DNA of 64,000 nt from Perognathus longimembris pacificus (GCF_023159225.1 NC_063176.1:33211786-33275785), one strand, 5' to 3'; positions 10,496-21,624 are shown, counted from the first letter of the stretch. The notes: generated by a model not told the origin, from the sequence alone. Program-made: numbers and translations.

Positions 10496-10980
10496 ATGGA
10501 AGTAGAAAAAACACTCTTATCCTTGATCTCTTTGAATATAAATGGTATAAACTCTCTGATAAAGAGGATCAGACTGGCAGAATGTATCCGCAAACAAAAT
10601 GTTGGCATCTGTTGTCTACAAGAGACCCACCTAACAGCAAGGGACAAAAATAGGCTCCGAATGAAAGGATGGAGCAAGATTTTCCAAGCAAACGCACCTA
10701 CCAAAACGACAGGTGTAGCCATCCTGATCTCAGGCAAGCTGGACTTCTCATTAAAATCAACTCAAAAAGACAAAGAAGGACACTACGTTTTATTACAAGG
10801 AAAAAGCCAGAATCAAGACATCATGGTGATAAATGTATACTCACCGAACAAAAGAGGCCCCACATATGTCAAGCAAATTCTCACAGAATTTCAGAACAAG
10901 ATAGATGCAAACACAATCATAGTGGGACACTTAATTACCCCACTCTCCCCAAGAGACAGATCCAACACCCAGAGGATCAG
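10496..10980 (+). pseudogene. L1 ORF2 N-terminal fragment (endonuclease part)
   Basis: The ATG at 10496 opens MEVEKTLLSLISLNING. The endonuclease residues Asn (LNING) and Glu (QETHL) are kept, as is NVYSPN. The family's GDFNTP reads GHLITP, losing the catalytic Asp and Asn. The frame is open up to the deletion junction at 10980, about 160 codons of the usual ~1,280, with no reverse transcriptase. It lies about 120 bases after the shortened ORF1 stop. Confidence 0.9.
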
Positions 10981-11076
10981 CCCTACTATGTAACTGTACC
11001 CTTTTTGCACACTTTTGTCAAAAAAATTTGTGTTCAATTAATAAATAAATTAAATTTAAAAAAAAAAAGAACCATA

Positions 11077-11312
11077 GGTGCTGGGGATATGGCCTAGTGG
11101 CAAGAGTGCTTGCCTTGAATACATCAGGCCCTGGGTTCGATTCCCCAGCACCACATATACAGAAAATGGCCAGAAGTGGCGCTGTGGCTCAAGTGGCAGA
11201 GTGCTAGCCTTGAGCAAAAAGAAGCCAGGGACAGTGCTCAGGCCCTGAGTCCAAGCCCCAGGACTGGCTAAAAACAAACAAACAAAAAAAAAAAAAACCT
11301 AAAAAACAAAAA
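11077..11312 (+). mobile_element. ID-like dimeric SINE nested in the L1-c target-site duplication
   Basis: A near-consensus copy: TATGGCCTAGTGGCAAGAG (A box), GGTTCGATTCC (B box), GTGGCTCAAGTGGCAGAG and AGTCCAAGCCCCAGGACTGG, followed by an A-rich tail with C interruptions (11269-11312). It sits between AAGAACCATA (11067-11076) and AAAACCCATA (11313-11322), so it landed in the A-tail/TSD boundary of L1 c and is younger than that L1. Confidence 0.9.
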
Positions 11313-11326
11313 AAAACCCATATACA

Positions 11327-12146
11327 ATTGTTGAGAGCCAATTTGTGATTTGTCTTTTTCCTCGATGCTTTATATTATGAAGTAGATAAGTTTTTCTAAA
11401 TGAATGATGTTTTATGATATTGAAATCACTGAATTACATAAGAACTAATTTTAATTCTCTTGGCATTCAATTAAAATGTTTTTGATACTGGATGTGTCAT
11501 ACATGATTAATATTCTAGTGCCCCCTTTTCCTAATAATTTTAGAGGCAAGAAAGTAAAAAATATATAGTTAGCGCCTGATAATTACAGTTATTGTTTTCT
11601 TCAAAAAACTATTGACTGAGAAAGAGCAGATGCCTTGAAAACAATTTCGTTTTCATATTTTATGTTTTTGTGATCTTTAGAAATCACATGAAGCCACCAT
11701 GTTTTCTTATGTTATGATGTGCCTAAGATTGTGAAGCAACTTCTACACTGATGAGAAATGTTTGACACATTTCATCCACAAAAGTCAAAGTTCCCTGATT
11801 ACCAGTAAGATGAAACTTACATTTAATGTCTGTGATGAAGATGAAGGAATGCGAAGCATCATGGTGTGCCATGGCTTCTACCTAGTATAGGAGGATTTAT
11901 TCATAACAGAACATAACAGAGCCTTTTCTTCTCTGGATCAAAAATGGAAATGAATGAAGCCCTCGATCCTCATATCTGAGAATGATTTCATCATCAGTAT
12001 CATAGTCATCATCATGACCCTCAAACCAAAGCTGAAAATAAGTACCTACATCTGCTATGTACCCATGCCCCCATAGAGTATTTACATTTTTACAGTGACT
12101 TTTGGTAGCCATTTATCTTATGTAACTAATGCATATATTGATTGAA
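11327..12146. other. Unique stretch with one small unassigned minus-strand ORF (11897-12112)
   Basis: The 71-codon minus-strand ORF starts with a true ATG and is rich in Asp/Glu in its middle (EGHDDDYDTDDEI). I do not recognise it, and nothing else supports expression. It could be a chance ORF or a worn processed pseudogene. The remainder shows no gene or repeat. Confidence 0.3.
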
Positions 12147-12235
12147 GCTCCATGGAGTTAAATGATTTTACTCAAATTTATACTTCTGGTCATTGTCAGA
12201 CTCTGGATTTCTACCCAGGTCTCTTTGATTATAGA
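12147..12235 (-). mobile_element. MIR-type SINE relic
   Basis: GTTAAATGATTTTACTCAAA, CTCTGGATTTCTACCCAGGT and similar short matches follow the order of the MIR core read on the minus strand. It is very diverged, as expected for this ancient family. Confidence 0.5.
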
Positions 12236-12504
12236 TTCTACTTAGTTTTTGGGGGTGGATTGTTGTTAGTATAACTGCATACCACATTAACTTCTTTCTA
12301 TTATGGCAGCTATGGCAAGGATGGCCTCAAGCCCCTATAAAATAGAAAACAATCCTGAAACTGAGGACAACCAAGAATAACAAAGCTGTGGTGAACACAG
12401 CAATAGAAACTAAACCAAGAGATAGGAAAGTTTTACAAAGCTGTATCCTCAGGGGGAAAAAGGGGACAGGGTTGCACTTGAATTCAGTAGAACTAAATAC
12501 AGCA

Positions 12505-12582
12505 GGCTTGAACTCTGAGCCTGAGCACTGTCCCTGAGCTCTTTAATGCTAGCACTCCAGCACTTGAGCCACTGTACTACTC
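12505..12582 (-). mobile_element. Degenerate SINE right-monomer fragment
   Basis: GCTTGAACTCTGAGCCTGAG, CACTGTCCCTGAGC and CACTTGAGCCACTG match the right monomer of the dimeric SINEs, minus strand. The left half is missing or unrecognisable. Confidence 0.6.
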
Positions 12583-12732
12583 AGTAAAGCTGTTTAATTT
12601 CAGTGTTGTGGAAATACAAGCACCACCCATTACTGAGGTTTCAAGTTAGTCAGTATGGGTAAAATTTTTATATTGGGGCTCCATCTGAGCTATGGACCAC
12701 ATTTTGTCTTAAAGAAAATTCTAGTAGTGAAT

Positions 12733-12757
12733 TACTGGTGGTAATTCACCACCAGTA
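12733..12757. repeat. Short perfect inverted repeat
   Basis: TACTGGTGGT and ACCACCAGTA are separated by AATTC: a 10-base stem with a 5-base loop. No T-run follows, and no gene context gives it a role. Confidence 0.5.
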
Positions 12758-13082
12758 GAAGACTACTGAAGACTAACTGAATGGGACCTACCTGACTGCT
12801 GTGATTCAGACACATCTAACTGGGAATGCAAGGATTTTAACTATCCTGAATAGTACCATAGTAATAGAAAAAACTGTGAAGCTCCTTTCATTTTTGAATT
12901 GATGGGAACATTTCTCTCAATTTAAAAGACAGAATGCCAGATTTGAAGACTAGGGTTGTAAAGTCTCATAATGTATGTCTTATATTATTCCTGGGGAAAT
13001 TTGGTAGGTGGTAGAGTCTATGATCTTAAAAGAAGTCAGTTCTATTCCCTGCTGCTTCCTGTAACATAAAAATCTGAGGTCA

Positions 13083-13198
13083 AGGGAAGGGAAAGGAGGG
13101 GGGGAGGTGGGGAGGAGGTAACAAGTTGAACAAGAAATGTACCCACTGCCTCAAATATGAAACTGTAACCTCTCTGTACTTCACTTTGACAATAAAGG
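13083..13198 (+). mobile_element. LINE-1 3'-end fragment with TSD
   Basis: A purine-rich tract (GGGAAAGGAGGGGGGGAGG), then AGGTAACAAGTTGAACAAG, AACTGTAACCTCTCTGTACT and CACTTTGACAATAAAGG: the end of an L1 3' UTR of the same lineage as 20325-20514. It is preceded by AAAAATCTGAGGTCA (13068-13082) and followed by AAAAATATCTATGAGGTCA (13199-13217). Confidence 0.8.
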
Positions 13199-13217
13199 AA
13201 AAATATCTATGAGGTCA

Positions 13218-13456
13218 CCACGAATCAGTGGCTCACACCTGTAATCTTAGCTACTCAGAAGGCTGAGGTTTGAGGATTGTATTTCGAAGCCAGCCTGGGC
13301 AGAAAAATATCCATGAGACTCTTATCTTCAGTTAACCACTCAAAAATCAGAAGTGGTGCTGTGGCTCCAATGATAGAAGACTAGCCCTGAGTACAAAGAG
13401 TCCCTGGGACAGCACCAGAGCCATTAGTTCAAGACACAGAACTGACCCCTCAAAAT
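13218..13456 (+). mobile_element. B1-type dimeric SINE stacked on the L1 3' end
   Basis: The left monomer is 7SL/B1-like (GTGGCTCACACCTGTAATCT, TAGCTACTCAGAAGGCTGAG). The right monomer is the one shared with the ID-like dimers (CAGAAGTGGTGCTGTGGCTC). Flanks AAAAATATCTATGAGGTCA and AAAAATCTGTGAGGTCA (13457-13473) are TSD copies, related to the repeat left of the L1 piece. Confidence 0.85.
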
Positions 13457-13473
13457 AAAAATCTGTGAGGTCA

Positions 13474-14006
13474 GTCTTAGAAGAGATAATAAAGCTCTAT
13501 TTTTAGAAGCCATCTACATATGGTAGTTTTTGTGTGAGTATTTGTGTATATGTGAATATTTGTGTATATTTGGATTATTGGTATTTAATCCAGAGTTGGT
13601 ACTTTGCACTTCATTAATGTTTCCCTGTATGAGTTTTGTAAAATGCATTATTTATTAGAATCAAATTTTCAAATGAACCTTGCATCTTCATACACTGCCA
13701 CCCATTCATATTGGCCTGAAATCTAATGATATAAATTCTTTGTATCATAAGAATATGATTCAGAGTGTATGTTGTTCACATTATGACACATGCTCATATT
13801 CTCAACTCACTTTTTCATTTAATGATTTTTGTATTAATTACTTAAAATCTAGTACAATGGCTTGTGTCATATTTTTAATCTACTGTATAATATAAGCTGA
13901 AGATTAATTTTTTCTTTTAAATCAAGTAAGCATATTAGAATAGTGGGTACTATATTTATTTAAAGATTTATAATTTAGAACTGCTTTCAAATTCGTAAGT
14001 TGTTAT
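13474..14006. other. Unique AT-rich stretch
   Basis: No gene or repeat supported. A short TGTGTATA-type low-complexity run lies near 13535-13570. Confidence 0.55.
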
Positions 14007-14555
14007 ACTTTAACTTTTTTCTTTTTTTATTAATTAAATTTTGTTGAGAGGGTGTTGTGAAAAAGGAGTACAGTTACATAATAAGGCAGTGAGTACATTT
14101 CTTGTGATATCTTACACCCTCGTTTTTCTTTCCCTTCCCAAAATCAGGTAGGCATATATACAATACCCAGTGTACCAAAATTATATACACTAACCACGTG
14201 GCATACGCCAAAGGAAATTCACCTAAAACTTTAAATGTAACATCAACAATAGAGTCCTCCTGTGTCCTTCTCTTGGAGTTGTTTTTGCTTATCCTCGTCT
14301 TATATGATCATATGAACATAGTTGTTGAGCTATTGTGATCCACTGATAGGTCTATTCTAGACTTTTTTATGTTTAGTAGTTGTTTGGTTTTAGATACATA
14401 ATGTAAGGTCGCTGATCCAACCATGTGGAAATATCATTTGAAAAGAAGTTTTTGTTTCGCAGAACTGGTCTCTACTGTCCTCCCCTCCCCGCCCCTTACA
14501 GTCATATATCAAGGATACCATGCCCCTTTATTCTCTCTGTTCTAGGCTTGTCTTG

Positions 14556-17500
14556 CTCAAAATTATTTGTTGAAGTTCTGAAAATTTCCCTGTGTATACC
14601 AATATTTTATCATTTCTAACTGCTACGCAGTTTTCCATTGTGTATAGGTACCACATGTTTTTGGATCCATTCATCTGTAGAGGGGCATCTGGGTTGTTTC
14701 CATATTTTGTCTATTGTGTATTTTGCAGTGATAAACATGGATGTGCAGAAGTTTTTTTGATGTCCTGAGACCTGTTCAGGATAGATGCCTGAGAATGGTA
14801 TGGCTGGGTCATAGGGTATGTCTATGCTGAGCTTTTTGAGGAACCTCCATACTGTTCTCCAAAGTGTTTGTACTAATTAACACTCCTACCAACAGTGGAG
14901 AAGGGTTCTTCTTTCCCTGCATCCCCTCCAGCATTTGTTGTTGGCTGAGTTGAGAGTATAGGCTGTTCTAATTGGATTGAGGTGGTATGTCAGGGTTGTT
15001 TTAATTTGCATTTACTTTACTGCCAGGGATGTTGAACATTTCCTCATGTTTCTTTGCCATTTTTATCTCTTCTCCTGTGAAGTCTCTCTTTAGCTCCTTT
15101 GCCCATTTCCTAATTGTTTTACTGGGTTTGGAGGGGTTAGTTTTTTTGAGTTCTCTGTAGATGACAGATATTAGGCCTTTGTCTGTTGCTGTGCTGATAA
15201 AGATCCTTTCCCATATGGTGTCTGTATTTCTAGTTTGGTGGCTATGTCTTTAGCTGTGCAGAAACTTTTATATTATAGTTGTCCTATTTGTCGAGACTCT
15301 TGCTATCTGTTGTGCCCCTGGGACTCTATTCAGGAAGTTCCTTCCTGTGCCTATAAATTCTAGTGTCTTTCCTACTCTGTCCTTCAGTAGTTTCAAGGAT
15401 TCAGGTCTGATGTTGAGATCCTTAATCCATTTTGAGTTGATCTTGGTGCATGGTTATAAACTAGGGTCCACTTTGAGTTTTCTACGTGTGGCTGCCCAGT
15501 TTTCCCAGCAGCAGTTGTTGAAGAGGCTATGTTAATTCCATTGTATATCTTTAGCTCCTTTGTCAAATATCAGCTGACTGTAAGAATGCGGCTTTATTTC
15601 TGGGTCTTCTATTCTATTCCATTGGTCTTTAGGTCTGTTTTCATACCAATACCAGGCTGTTTTTGTTATGATGGCTCTATCATAGAGCTTGAAGTCTCGT
15701 ATTGTGATTCCTCTTTTGCCTAGAACTGCTTTGGCTATTCTAGGTCTTTTGCTGTTCCATATGAATTTATGGGTTGTTTTCTCTATTTCAGTGAAGAATG
15801 TAGCTGGGATCTTGATGGGGATTGCATTGAATTTGTATAACAATTTGGGCAATATGGCCATTTTAACTATATTGATTCTGCCTACCCATGAGCATGGGAG
15901 GTCTTTCCATCTCCTGGTGTCCTCTTTGATTTCCCTTTTTAGATTTTGTATAGTTCTCATTGAATAGGTCATTCACGTCTTTAATTAGGGTAATCCCTAG
16001 ATAATTTATTCTTCTTTTAGCTATTGTAAATGGTATTATTTCCATAATTTCCCTTTCTGCTTGTACATTGCGGATGCACAGAAAAGCTGCTGACTTTTGT
16101 GGGTTGATTTTGTATCGTGCTACTTTGCCAAAATGGTTTATTAGGTTTAGGAGTTTGTGGACTGAGTTTTTTTGGGTCCTTCAGATATAAGATCGTGTCA
16201 TGTATGAATTGGGATAGTTTGATTTCTTCTTTGCCAATGTGGATCCCTTTGATGCTCTCCTCTTGCTTTATTGCTATGGCTAGGGATTCCAGCACTATGT
16301 TGAATAGAAGCAGGGAGAGTGGGCATCCTTGGCTTGTTCCTGTGTTTAAGAGAAATGGTTTTATTTTCTCCCCATTTAATATGATATTAGCAGTTGATCT
16401 GTTGTGTATGGCTTTTATTGTTTTAAAGAATATACCCTCTATTCCTGTTCTCTCCAGGGCTTTTAACATGTATGGGTGTTGTATTTTGTCAAAAGGCATT
16501 TTGGGCATCAGCAGAGATGATGATATGGTTCTTGGACTTAGCTCTGTTGATGAGGTGAATTACGTTTATTGATTTGCGGATGTTGAACCATCCTTGTGTA
16601 TGTGGGATGAAGCCAATTGATCGTGATGTATAATTTTCTTGATCAATTTCTGGATGCTGTTAGATAATACTTTGCTGAGGAGCTTTGCGTCTTTGTTCAT
16701 TAGTGATATTGGTCTGTGATTCTCTTTTTTTATTAGTTCTTTGCCTGGTTTCTGGATCAGTGTAATATTAGCTTCATAGTATGAGTTTGGGGTATCTCCC
16801 TTTGTTTCTATATCGCTGAAGAGTTTGTGGAGTACTGGTATTAGCTCCTCACTGAAGGTTTTAAAGAATTCATTGGTGAATCCCTCTGGGCCTGGGCTTT
16901 TCTTTGTTGGGAGGCTCTTGATTACCTCCTGTATCTCGCTGTAAGTTATTGGTTTATTTAGTTGATTTATTTCTTCTTGATTCAGTTTGGGCAGTTTATA
17001 TTTCTCTAAGGATTGATCCATTTCTGTAAAATTTTTTGTTCTTTAGTGAGCAAAAGTTCTGGAAATAGTTCCTTACGATTGTTTGAATATCCTTTGAATT
17101 TGTTGTCCTTTTTCCAGTGGAGTTCCTGATCTTACGGATATGAGTCTCTTCTTCTTCTTCTTCTTTTTTTTTTTTTGTTAGTCTTGCAAGCGGTCTGTCA
17201 ATTTTATTTATTTTCTCAAAGAACCAGCTTTTAGTTTTATTTATTTGTTGAATGGTCTTTCTATTCTCAATCAGATTTATCTCTTCTTTAATCTTTGTGA
17301 TCTCTCCTCCTAGTCATTTTAGATTCAATTTTTTCTTGTTTCTCTAGTCGTTTTAGCTGTATCATGAGGTTATTTACCTGTTCTGTTTCCATTCTTTTAA
17401 TGTGTGCACTGAGGGCACTGATCTTGCCCCTCAGAACTTCCTTTGCTGTGTCCCATAGGTTTCTTTGTGGTGTATTTTCATTGTCATTGTGGCTTATGAA

Positions 17501-18075
17501 TTTGTTAATTTCATCCTTAATTTGCTCTGTGACCCAAATGTTAGATAATGGTGAGGGGTTTAGCCTCCAAGTTTTTGTGCAGTTTCTGTGGTATCCTTTG
17601 TTATTGAGGGCTACCTTGATTCCACTGTATCAGATAGAATACATTGGATAATGTTAACACTCTTGTATTTGCTGAGGTTCTTTGTGTGGACTATGACATG
17701 ATCTATTTTGGAGTATGTTCCATGGGCTGTTGATAGGAATGTGTATTGGGTCTCTGTAGGGTGAAAAACTCTGTACAGATCTGTCAGATCCATGTGGGAC
17801 ATGGTGTTACTTAGCTCTTCAGCTTCCTTGCTAATCCTCTGTATGTTGGATCTGTCTCTTAGAGAGAGTGGAGTATTAAAATCTCCCATTATGATTGTAT
17901 TTGGGTCTGTCCTATTCTGTAGTTCTGAAAGAATTTGACATATTTAGGGCCTCTTTTGTTCGGTGAGTATAAATTTATCACCGTGATGTCTTGATTCTTG
18001 ATTTTTCCTTTTATTAAAATGTAATGCCCTTCTTTATCTTTTTGAACTGATTTTAATAAGATGTCTAGCTTGTGT
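14556..18075 (-). pseudogene. L1 ORF2, multiply disrupted
   Basis: Domains remain recognisable in order. The endonuclease keeps GDFNTP near 17880 and KIDHVIVHT, but loses SDH to a one-base deletion near 17630. The reverse transcriptase has [14 protein letters not shown] near 16890, and its catalytic FADD reads FIHD near 16200, so it could not polymerise. The C-terminal part ends near 14556. The N-terminal ~85 codons are deleted at about 18070. At least six frame breaks separate the readable blocks. Confidence 0.9.
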
Positions 18076-19163
18076 AGTTTCTTTCTGTTTCTGTCTGGAG
18101 GTCCTTTATGTTTTCTGTTGGGTGGGGTTCCCCTCTTAGAATTTGCTGTAAGACTGGTTTTTTATTCACATATTCCTTTAGTTTCTCTTGCTATAGAAAG
18201 TTCTGGTTTTTCCTCAAAAGTAAATTCTAATTTTGCTAGGTATCTAATTCTAGGTAGGCAGTTGTTGGCCTGGAGGACTTGAATTGTGTTCTTCCAGGCC
18301 CTTCATGCGTTGTAAGTTTGTGTGGAGAGGTCTACTATGATTCTGATCTTTTTTGCATTGTAATATAGTTCTTTCTTTGTTTTGGCTGCATTCAAAATTT
18401 GCTCCTTATTGTTGAAATCTTAGGCCTTGATTATAATGTGTCTGGGGGTGGTTCTTCTAGGGACCAGTCTGCTAGGTGTTCTATATACTTCTGTTATTTG
18501 GGTGAAGTTTTCCCTTTTGAGATTTGGGAAATTCTCTGTAATAATTCTATTGAATATGTGTTGCATACCTCTGTTCTGGTACTCCTCTCCATCTATTACA
18601 ATTACAGGCAGATTATATCTCTTCTTCCTGTCCACTAACTCCTGTATTAGTCTGCCCTGTGCTTTGACAATTTCTTGGAGTGTGATAATCTTCTGGTCCT
18701 TATCAGCTGAATCATCATCCAAAAAGAGACTCGAGATTCATTATGATCAATCTTTGTGATGTGGCTTCGAGTGTGGTTTGCATTGAGGCGAGTGAGCGGT
18801 TTATGGTTTCCAGAGCAGCTCTCATTGTGGTAATTTCTTCTTTTAATGAGTTGTGTTTTAAATCTATTTTTTCATGCATTTTGTTTCTCAGGATGTTAAG
18901 GTCTTCTTTAATGGAGGAGTAGACTGTACCTATTTTTGCTTCCATTTCTTTCTTGACTTCCTGAAGGTCCTTCGAGACTTCCATTCTAAACTCTTGGAAT
19001 TGTTTTCTGAATTCGTTCCTGAGGCTCTTGGTCATTTCTGCGATCTTAGCCTCAGTTGTATTTTTTATTCTCTATTTCCTCCTCAGTCATCCTGCTTTTT
19101 GGAGCTGGTGAGTTGGCTTGACCTTTCATAAAATTTGTAATATTTCTTTGTGATTTATGCATC
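18076..19163 (-). pseudogene. L1 ORF1, frameshifted and 3'-deleted
   Basis: The ATG is at 19163-19161 (MHKSQRN, matching the ORF1 start of elements a and c). The coiled coil is clear (KEMEAKIGTVYSSIKEDL, 18990-18900). A frameshift near 18720 separates it from the RRM part (NLPVIVIDGEEYQNRGMQH). The C-terminal domain is decayed and its end is lost in the deletion at about 18070. Confidence 0.88.
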
Positions 19164-19766
19164 TGGAGTTACTGCATTTTCTTTCAGGGGCCTGTAGGTG
19201 GTGGCCTTGGGTTGGCTTTGTGCTGGTTCCCGCTGGTCCATCAGCGGGGACTTGTTTGTATACTAGCTCCAGGTTTGAGTTCGGCTGTTGAACCTTACTG
19301 CCCTATAGGTTAGTGTGACAGTTTTGGTAGTTGCCAAGGTGATTACCTTTACCACAGTTAGGGGTGGGTAGGCTCTGTGGCTTTCTCTGCGAGACCGAGC
19401 TCTGCCACCATATTGTGGTGACCCTTGTGGTCCCCTGTTGGGGGTTGGCGGATAGCTGATTCAGTGTGGCATGGAGACTTTTCTCTTCTTTGATTGTTTC
19501 TCTGCTAGTTGCTGTGGGTCAAGAGAGCTCGTCTCTCAGAATGGGTATTGCCACTGAGAGGTGGCTTGCCCTCTGCTTCTGGATTGTGTATGTGTCCCGC
19601 TGCTGTGGGCTTTTCCGGGCTGTGGTGTGGCAATCAATTGTTTGGGGGCGGCGGTGCTGGCTCTCCATGTCCATGGCGCCTGGGTCTCTGGTTTCTTTCG
19701 TCCCGGCCGTTTGTTCCCGCACTGCCATCTGGCTTTATCCAGTCTGTGTGCAGTCTGGGGCTTGTC
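19164..19766 (-). promoter_or_regulatory. L1 5' UTR, 5'-truncated
   Basis: About 600 bases colinear with the ORF1-proximal 5' UTR of elements a and c. It ends at the TSD at 19767, so it lacks the YY1-like start site and the outer half of the promoter. Moderately GC-rich, and CpG-depleted relative to the copy at 7706. Confidence 0.7.
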
Positions 19767-19779
19767 ACTCTAACTTTTT

Positions 19780-20311
19780 ACCTCACCTGACTTAATTGAA
19801 AGTGTTATAGCAGGTAGATTTAACAAGTGGAGTAAATGTAACTACAATATTTTAAAATACATAAAATGGAAATGAAGAATTTTCCTTTTCTTCAAGCTTT
19901 TTGGACTATTACCTAAGAAACTTAATTTTTCCCAGAAATGCAATAGATTTATGAGTAATACTTTATTGTTCAAATTATTTGATATAGAATGGATTTTAGA
20001 AGACTTAAAAGCCTCCAAGTTAATTTTATCTAAAGAAACCAAGAATGTATCCTTGAAATATTGAAACTCATTAATATTGTTGAGTCCCTAAGGTTACAGT
20101 TGACTCGTAAAAGAATGGATCATGGGTACTTTGGGCTTGGTTTGGTTTCATTTTATTTTAGAAACAAGTTTGGACTTGACACTAAAATTCTTCTTCCTCA
20201 ACTTCCTGAGACCTGGAATTACAGTTGTAAGGTACCGTGATCAGCAAAAAACAAACCAATGCCCTGGGAGAATAAGTGACTTATGGCTACTGAATAGGAA
20301 TTGGGATCCAT
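19780..20311. other. Unique AT-rich stretch
   Basis: No supported gene or repeat. Confidence 0.55.
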
Positions 20312-20324
20312 TTCTCTTTTCTTT

Positions 20325-20514
20325 TTCTTTTTTTTTTTTTTTAATTTATTTATTTGTTGTGAAAGTGATGTACAGGAGTGTTACAATTTCACATGTAAGA
20401 CAGTGTGTACATTTCTTTTCCAACTTGTTACCTCCTCCCTCATCCCCCACCTTCCCCCATCCCCCCCCATGAGTTGTACAGTTGGTTAGCATCATATAGT
20501 TTTTTCAGTCCCAA
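20325..20514 (-). mobile_element. LINE-1 3'-end fragment with TSDs
   Basis: A T-rich head (A tail on the minus strand), then GTGATGTACAGGAGTGTTAC and a C-rich tract (20440-20469) typical of L1 3' UTRs. Exact 13-base TSD TTCTCTTTTCTTT at 20312-20324 and 20515-20527. A 190-base, severely 5'-truncated insertion. Confidence 0.85.
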
Positions 20515-20527
20515 TTCTCTTTTCTTT

Positions 20528-21268
20528 ATACACGTTTTCTCAGCTGCCTTGGAATGACAAGCACTTTCCCTGACAATTGTCAGTACTGAAATGAGATAAA
20601 GAACTCAGAGAATTTAATGGATTAAAGGATTTTATAAAGTAATTTGTAAATAGAGTCAGCTCAGTCAAAGCTGCAAGTCCCCTTTAGTTCATCTACATTA
20701 ATTATTTGTTGAAACTTAAAAATAAGCTCTAACCTTGTGTACTAGTGGAAAACAATGCAAAATTATTTTGAGTTTTACTATGTGAAATATGAGCCGGACA
20801 TTTTGTGGATGTCTCACATGTAAGAAAATTGCTTCAAGTCAGGAAAAGACACATGTAATAGAATCAGCAGAATTGGTGAAAGGTGTATGTTAATTTCGTG
20901 CTTTTCAAGTATTCTCTTATCTATTTATCACAGAGGAGAAACAGTAGATGATACAAAAGGTCTTTCAAAAATAACTTAGCAACAATACAATTAATAATGT
21001 CCACAACAAGTTTAGCAATTAGTTGGTTTATTTTTTATTTTGCATTTGAATTATTGAAGCCTAGTTAAATATAACCAAAACATGTTCTCATGTATGTGGA
21101 TATTTGGAGCAAAAACTTTCTATGGGCAAATGATAATTATGGCTTATTATTTTGGAAAATGGATATAAAGTGTTAGATCTATGAGTAGACGATGTGAATG
21201 TGAAAACTTACAAATTAGTACTTGATTTGAGATAAAGGAATTGTTTACTTTTCATATGAAATAATATT
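20528..21268. other. Unique AT-rich stretch
   Basis: No supported gene or repeat. Confidence 0.55.
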
Positions 21269-21269
21269 C

Positions 21270-21472
21270 CTGGGCCGCGAATATAGCCTGCTGGGAGAGT
21301 GCCTTCATATACATGATGCCCTGGGTTCGATTCCTCAGCACTACAATACAGAAAAAGCCAGAAGTGTTGCTATGGCTCAAATGGTAGAGTGCTAGCCTTG
21401 AGCAAAAAGAAGCCAGGGACAGTGTTCAGGCCCTGAGTTCAAGCCCCAGAAATGTAAAAAAAAAATCCTAAA
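21270..21472 (+). mobile_element. ID-like dimeric SINE
   Basis: Both monomers are present: GGTTCGATTCC B box, then CAGAAGTGTTGCTATGGCTC and GAGTTCAAGCCCCAG, ending in an A tail (21458-21466). The left A-box region is altered (TAGCCTGCTGGGAGAG). Confidence 0.85.
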
Positions 21473-21594
21473 GGAGTCTATACAAGTTCATTATGTATGT
21501 AAATGGATTGATATTTGAACATTTTCTTAAATTTACTAATTTTGTAGTATAAATTTCTTAGAACACTATTTTACACAAAAGCAAAAAAAAATAG

Positions 21595-21621
21595 TTAAAA
21601 ATATTAATTAATTAATTAATT
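21595..21621 (+). repeat. (TAAT)n short repeat
   Basis: About five ATTA/TAAT units between two SINEs, possibly the eroded tail of an insertion. Confidence 0.6.
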
Positions 21622-21624
21622 TTT

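Larger units (their letters stand above)
7706..11066 (+). mobile_element. LINE-1 'c', complete 5' end, large internal deletion
   Basis: In order: 5' UTR (7706-9351), ORF1 (9352 to about 10400), the start of ORF2 (10496-10980), then an abrupt jump at 10980/10981 to the last ~70 bases of the L1 3' UTR (CCCTACTATGTAACTGTACC) and an A-rich tail. Most of ORF2 and the 3' UTR, roughly 3.5-4 kb, is missing. The 14-base TSD AAGAACCATATACA lies at 7692-7705. Its right-hand copy (from 11067) was later split by a SINE, with TATACA re-appearing at 11321-11326. Because both L1 ends and the TSD are present, the deletion is internal. Confidence 0.92.
14020..19766 (-). mobile_element. LINE-1 'd', near full length, dead, with TSDs
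   Basis: Read on the minus strand: partial 5' UTR (19766-19164), ORF1 (19163 to about 18076), ORF2 (about 18075-14556), 3' UTR and tail (about 14555-14020). It is flanked by ACTTTAACTTTTT (14007-14019) and ACTCTAACTTTTT (19767-19779), 13 bases with one mismatch, so the 5' truncation inside the 5' UTR is original. An internal deletion of about 300 bases at about 18070 removed the end of ORF1, the spacer and the start of ORF2. Many stops and shifts show it is older than elements a and c. Confidence 0.93.

Noticed and set aside
10973..10990. A clean splice junction in L1 c
   Set aside because: A donor-like GTAAG exists in the undeleted copy, but no copy of the 3' UTR here has AG before CCCTA, so canonical splicing is not supported. 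It is kept only as a hypothesis in the findings.
12733..12757. Intrinsic terminator or structured RNA
   Set aside because: The short stem has no U-run or conserved context, and intrinsic terminators of this type do not apply in this genome.
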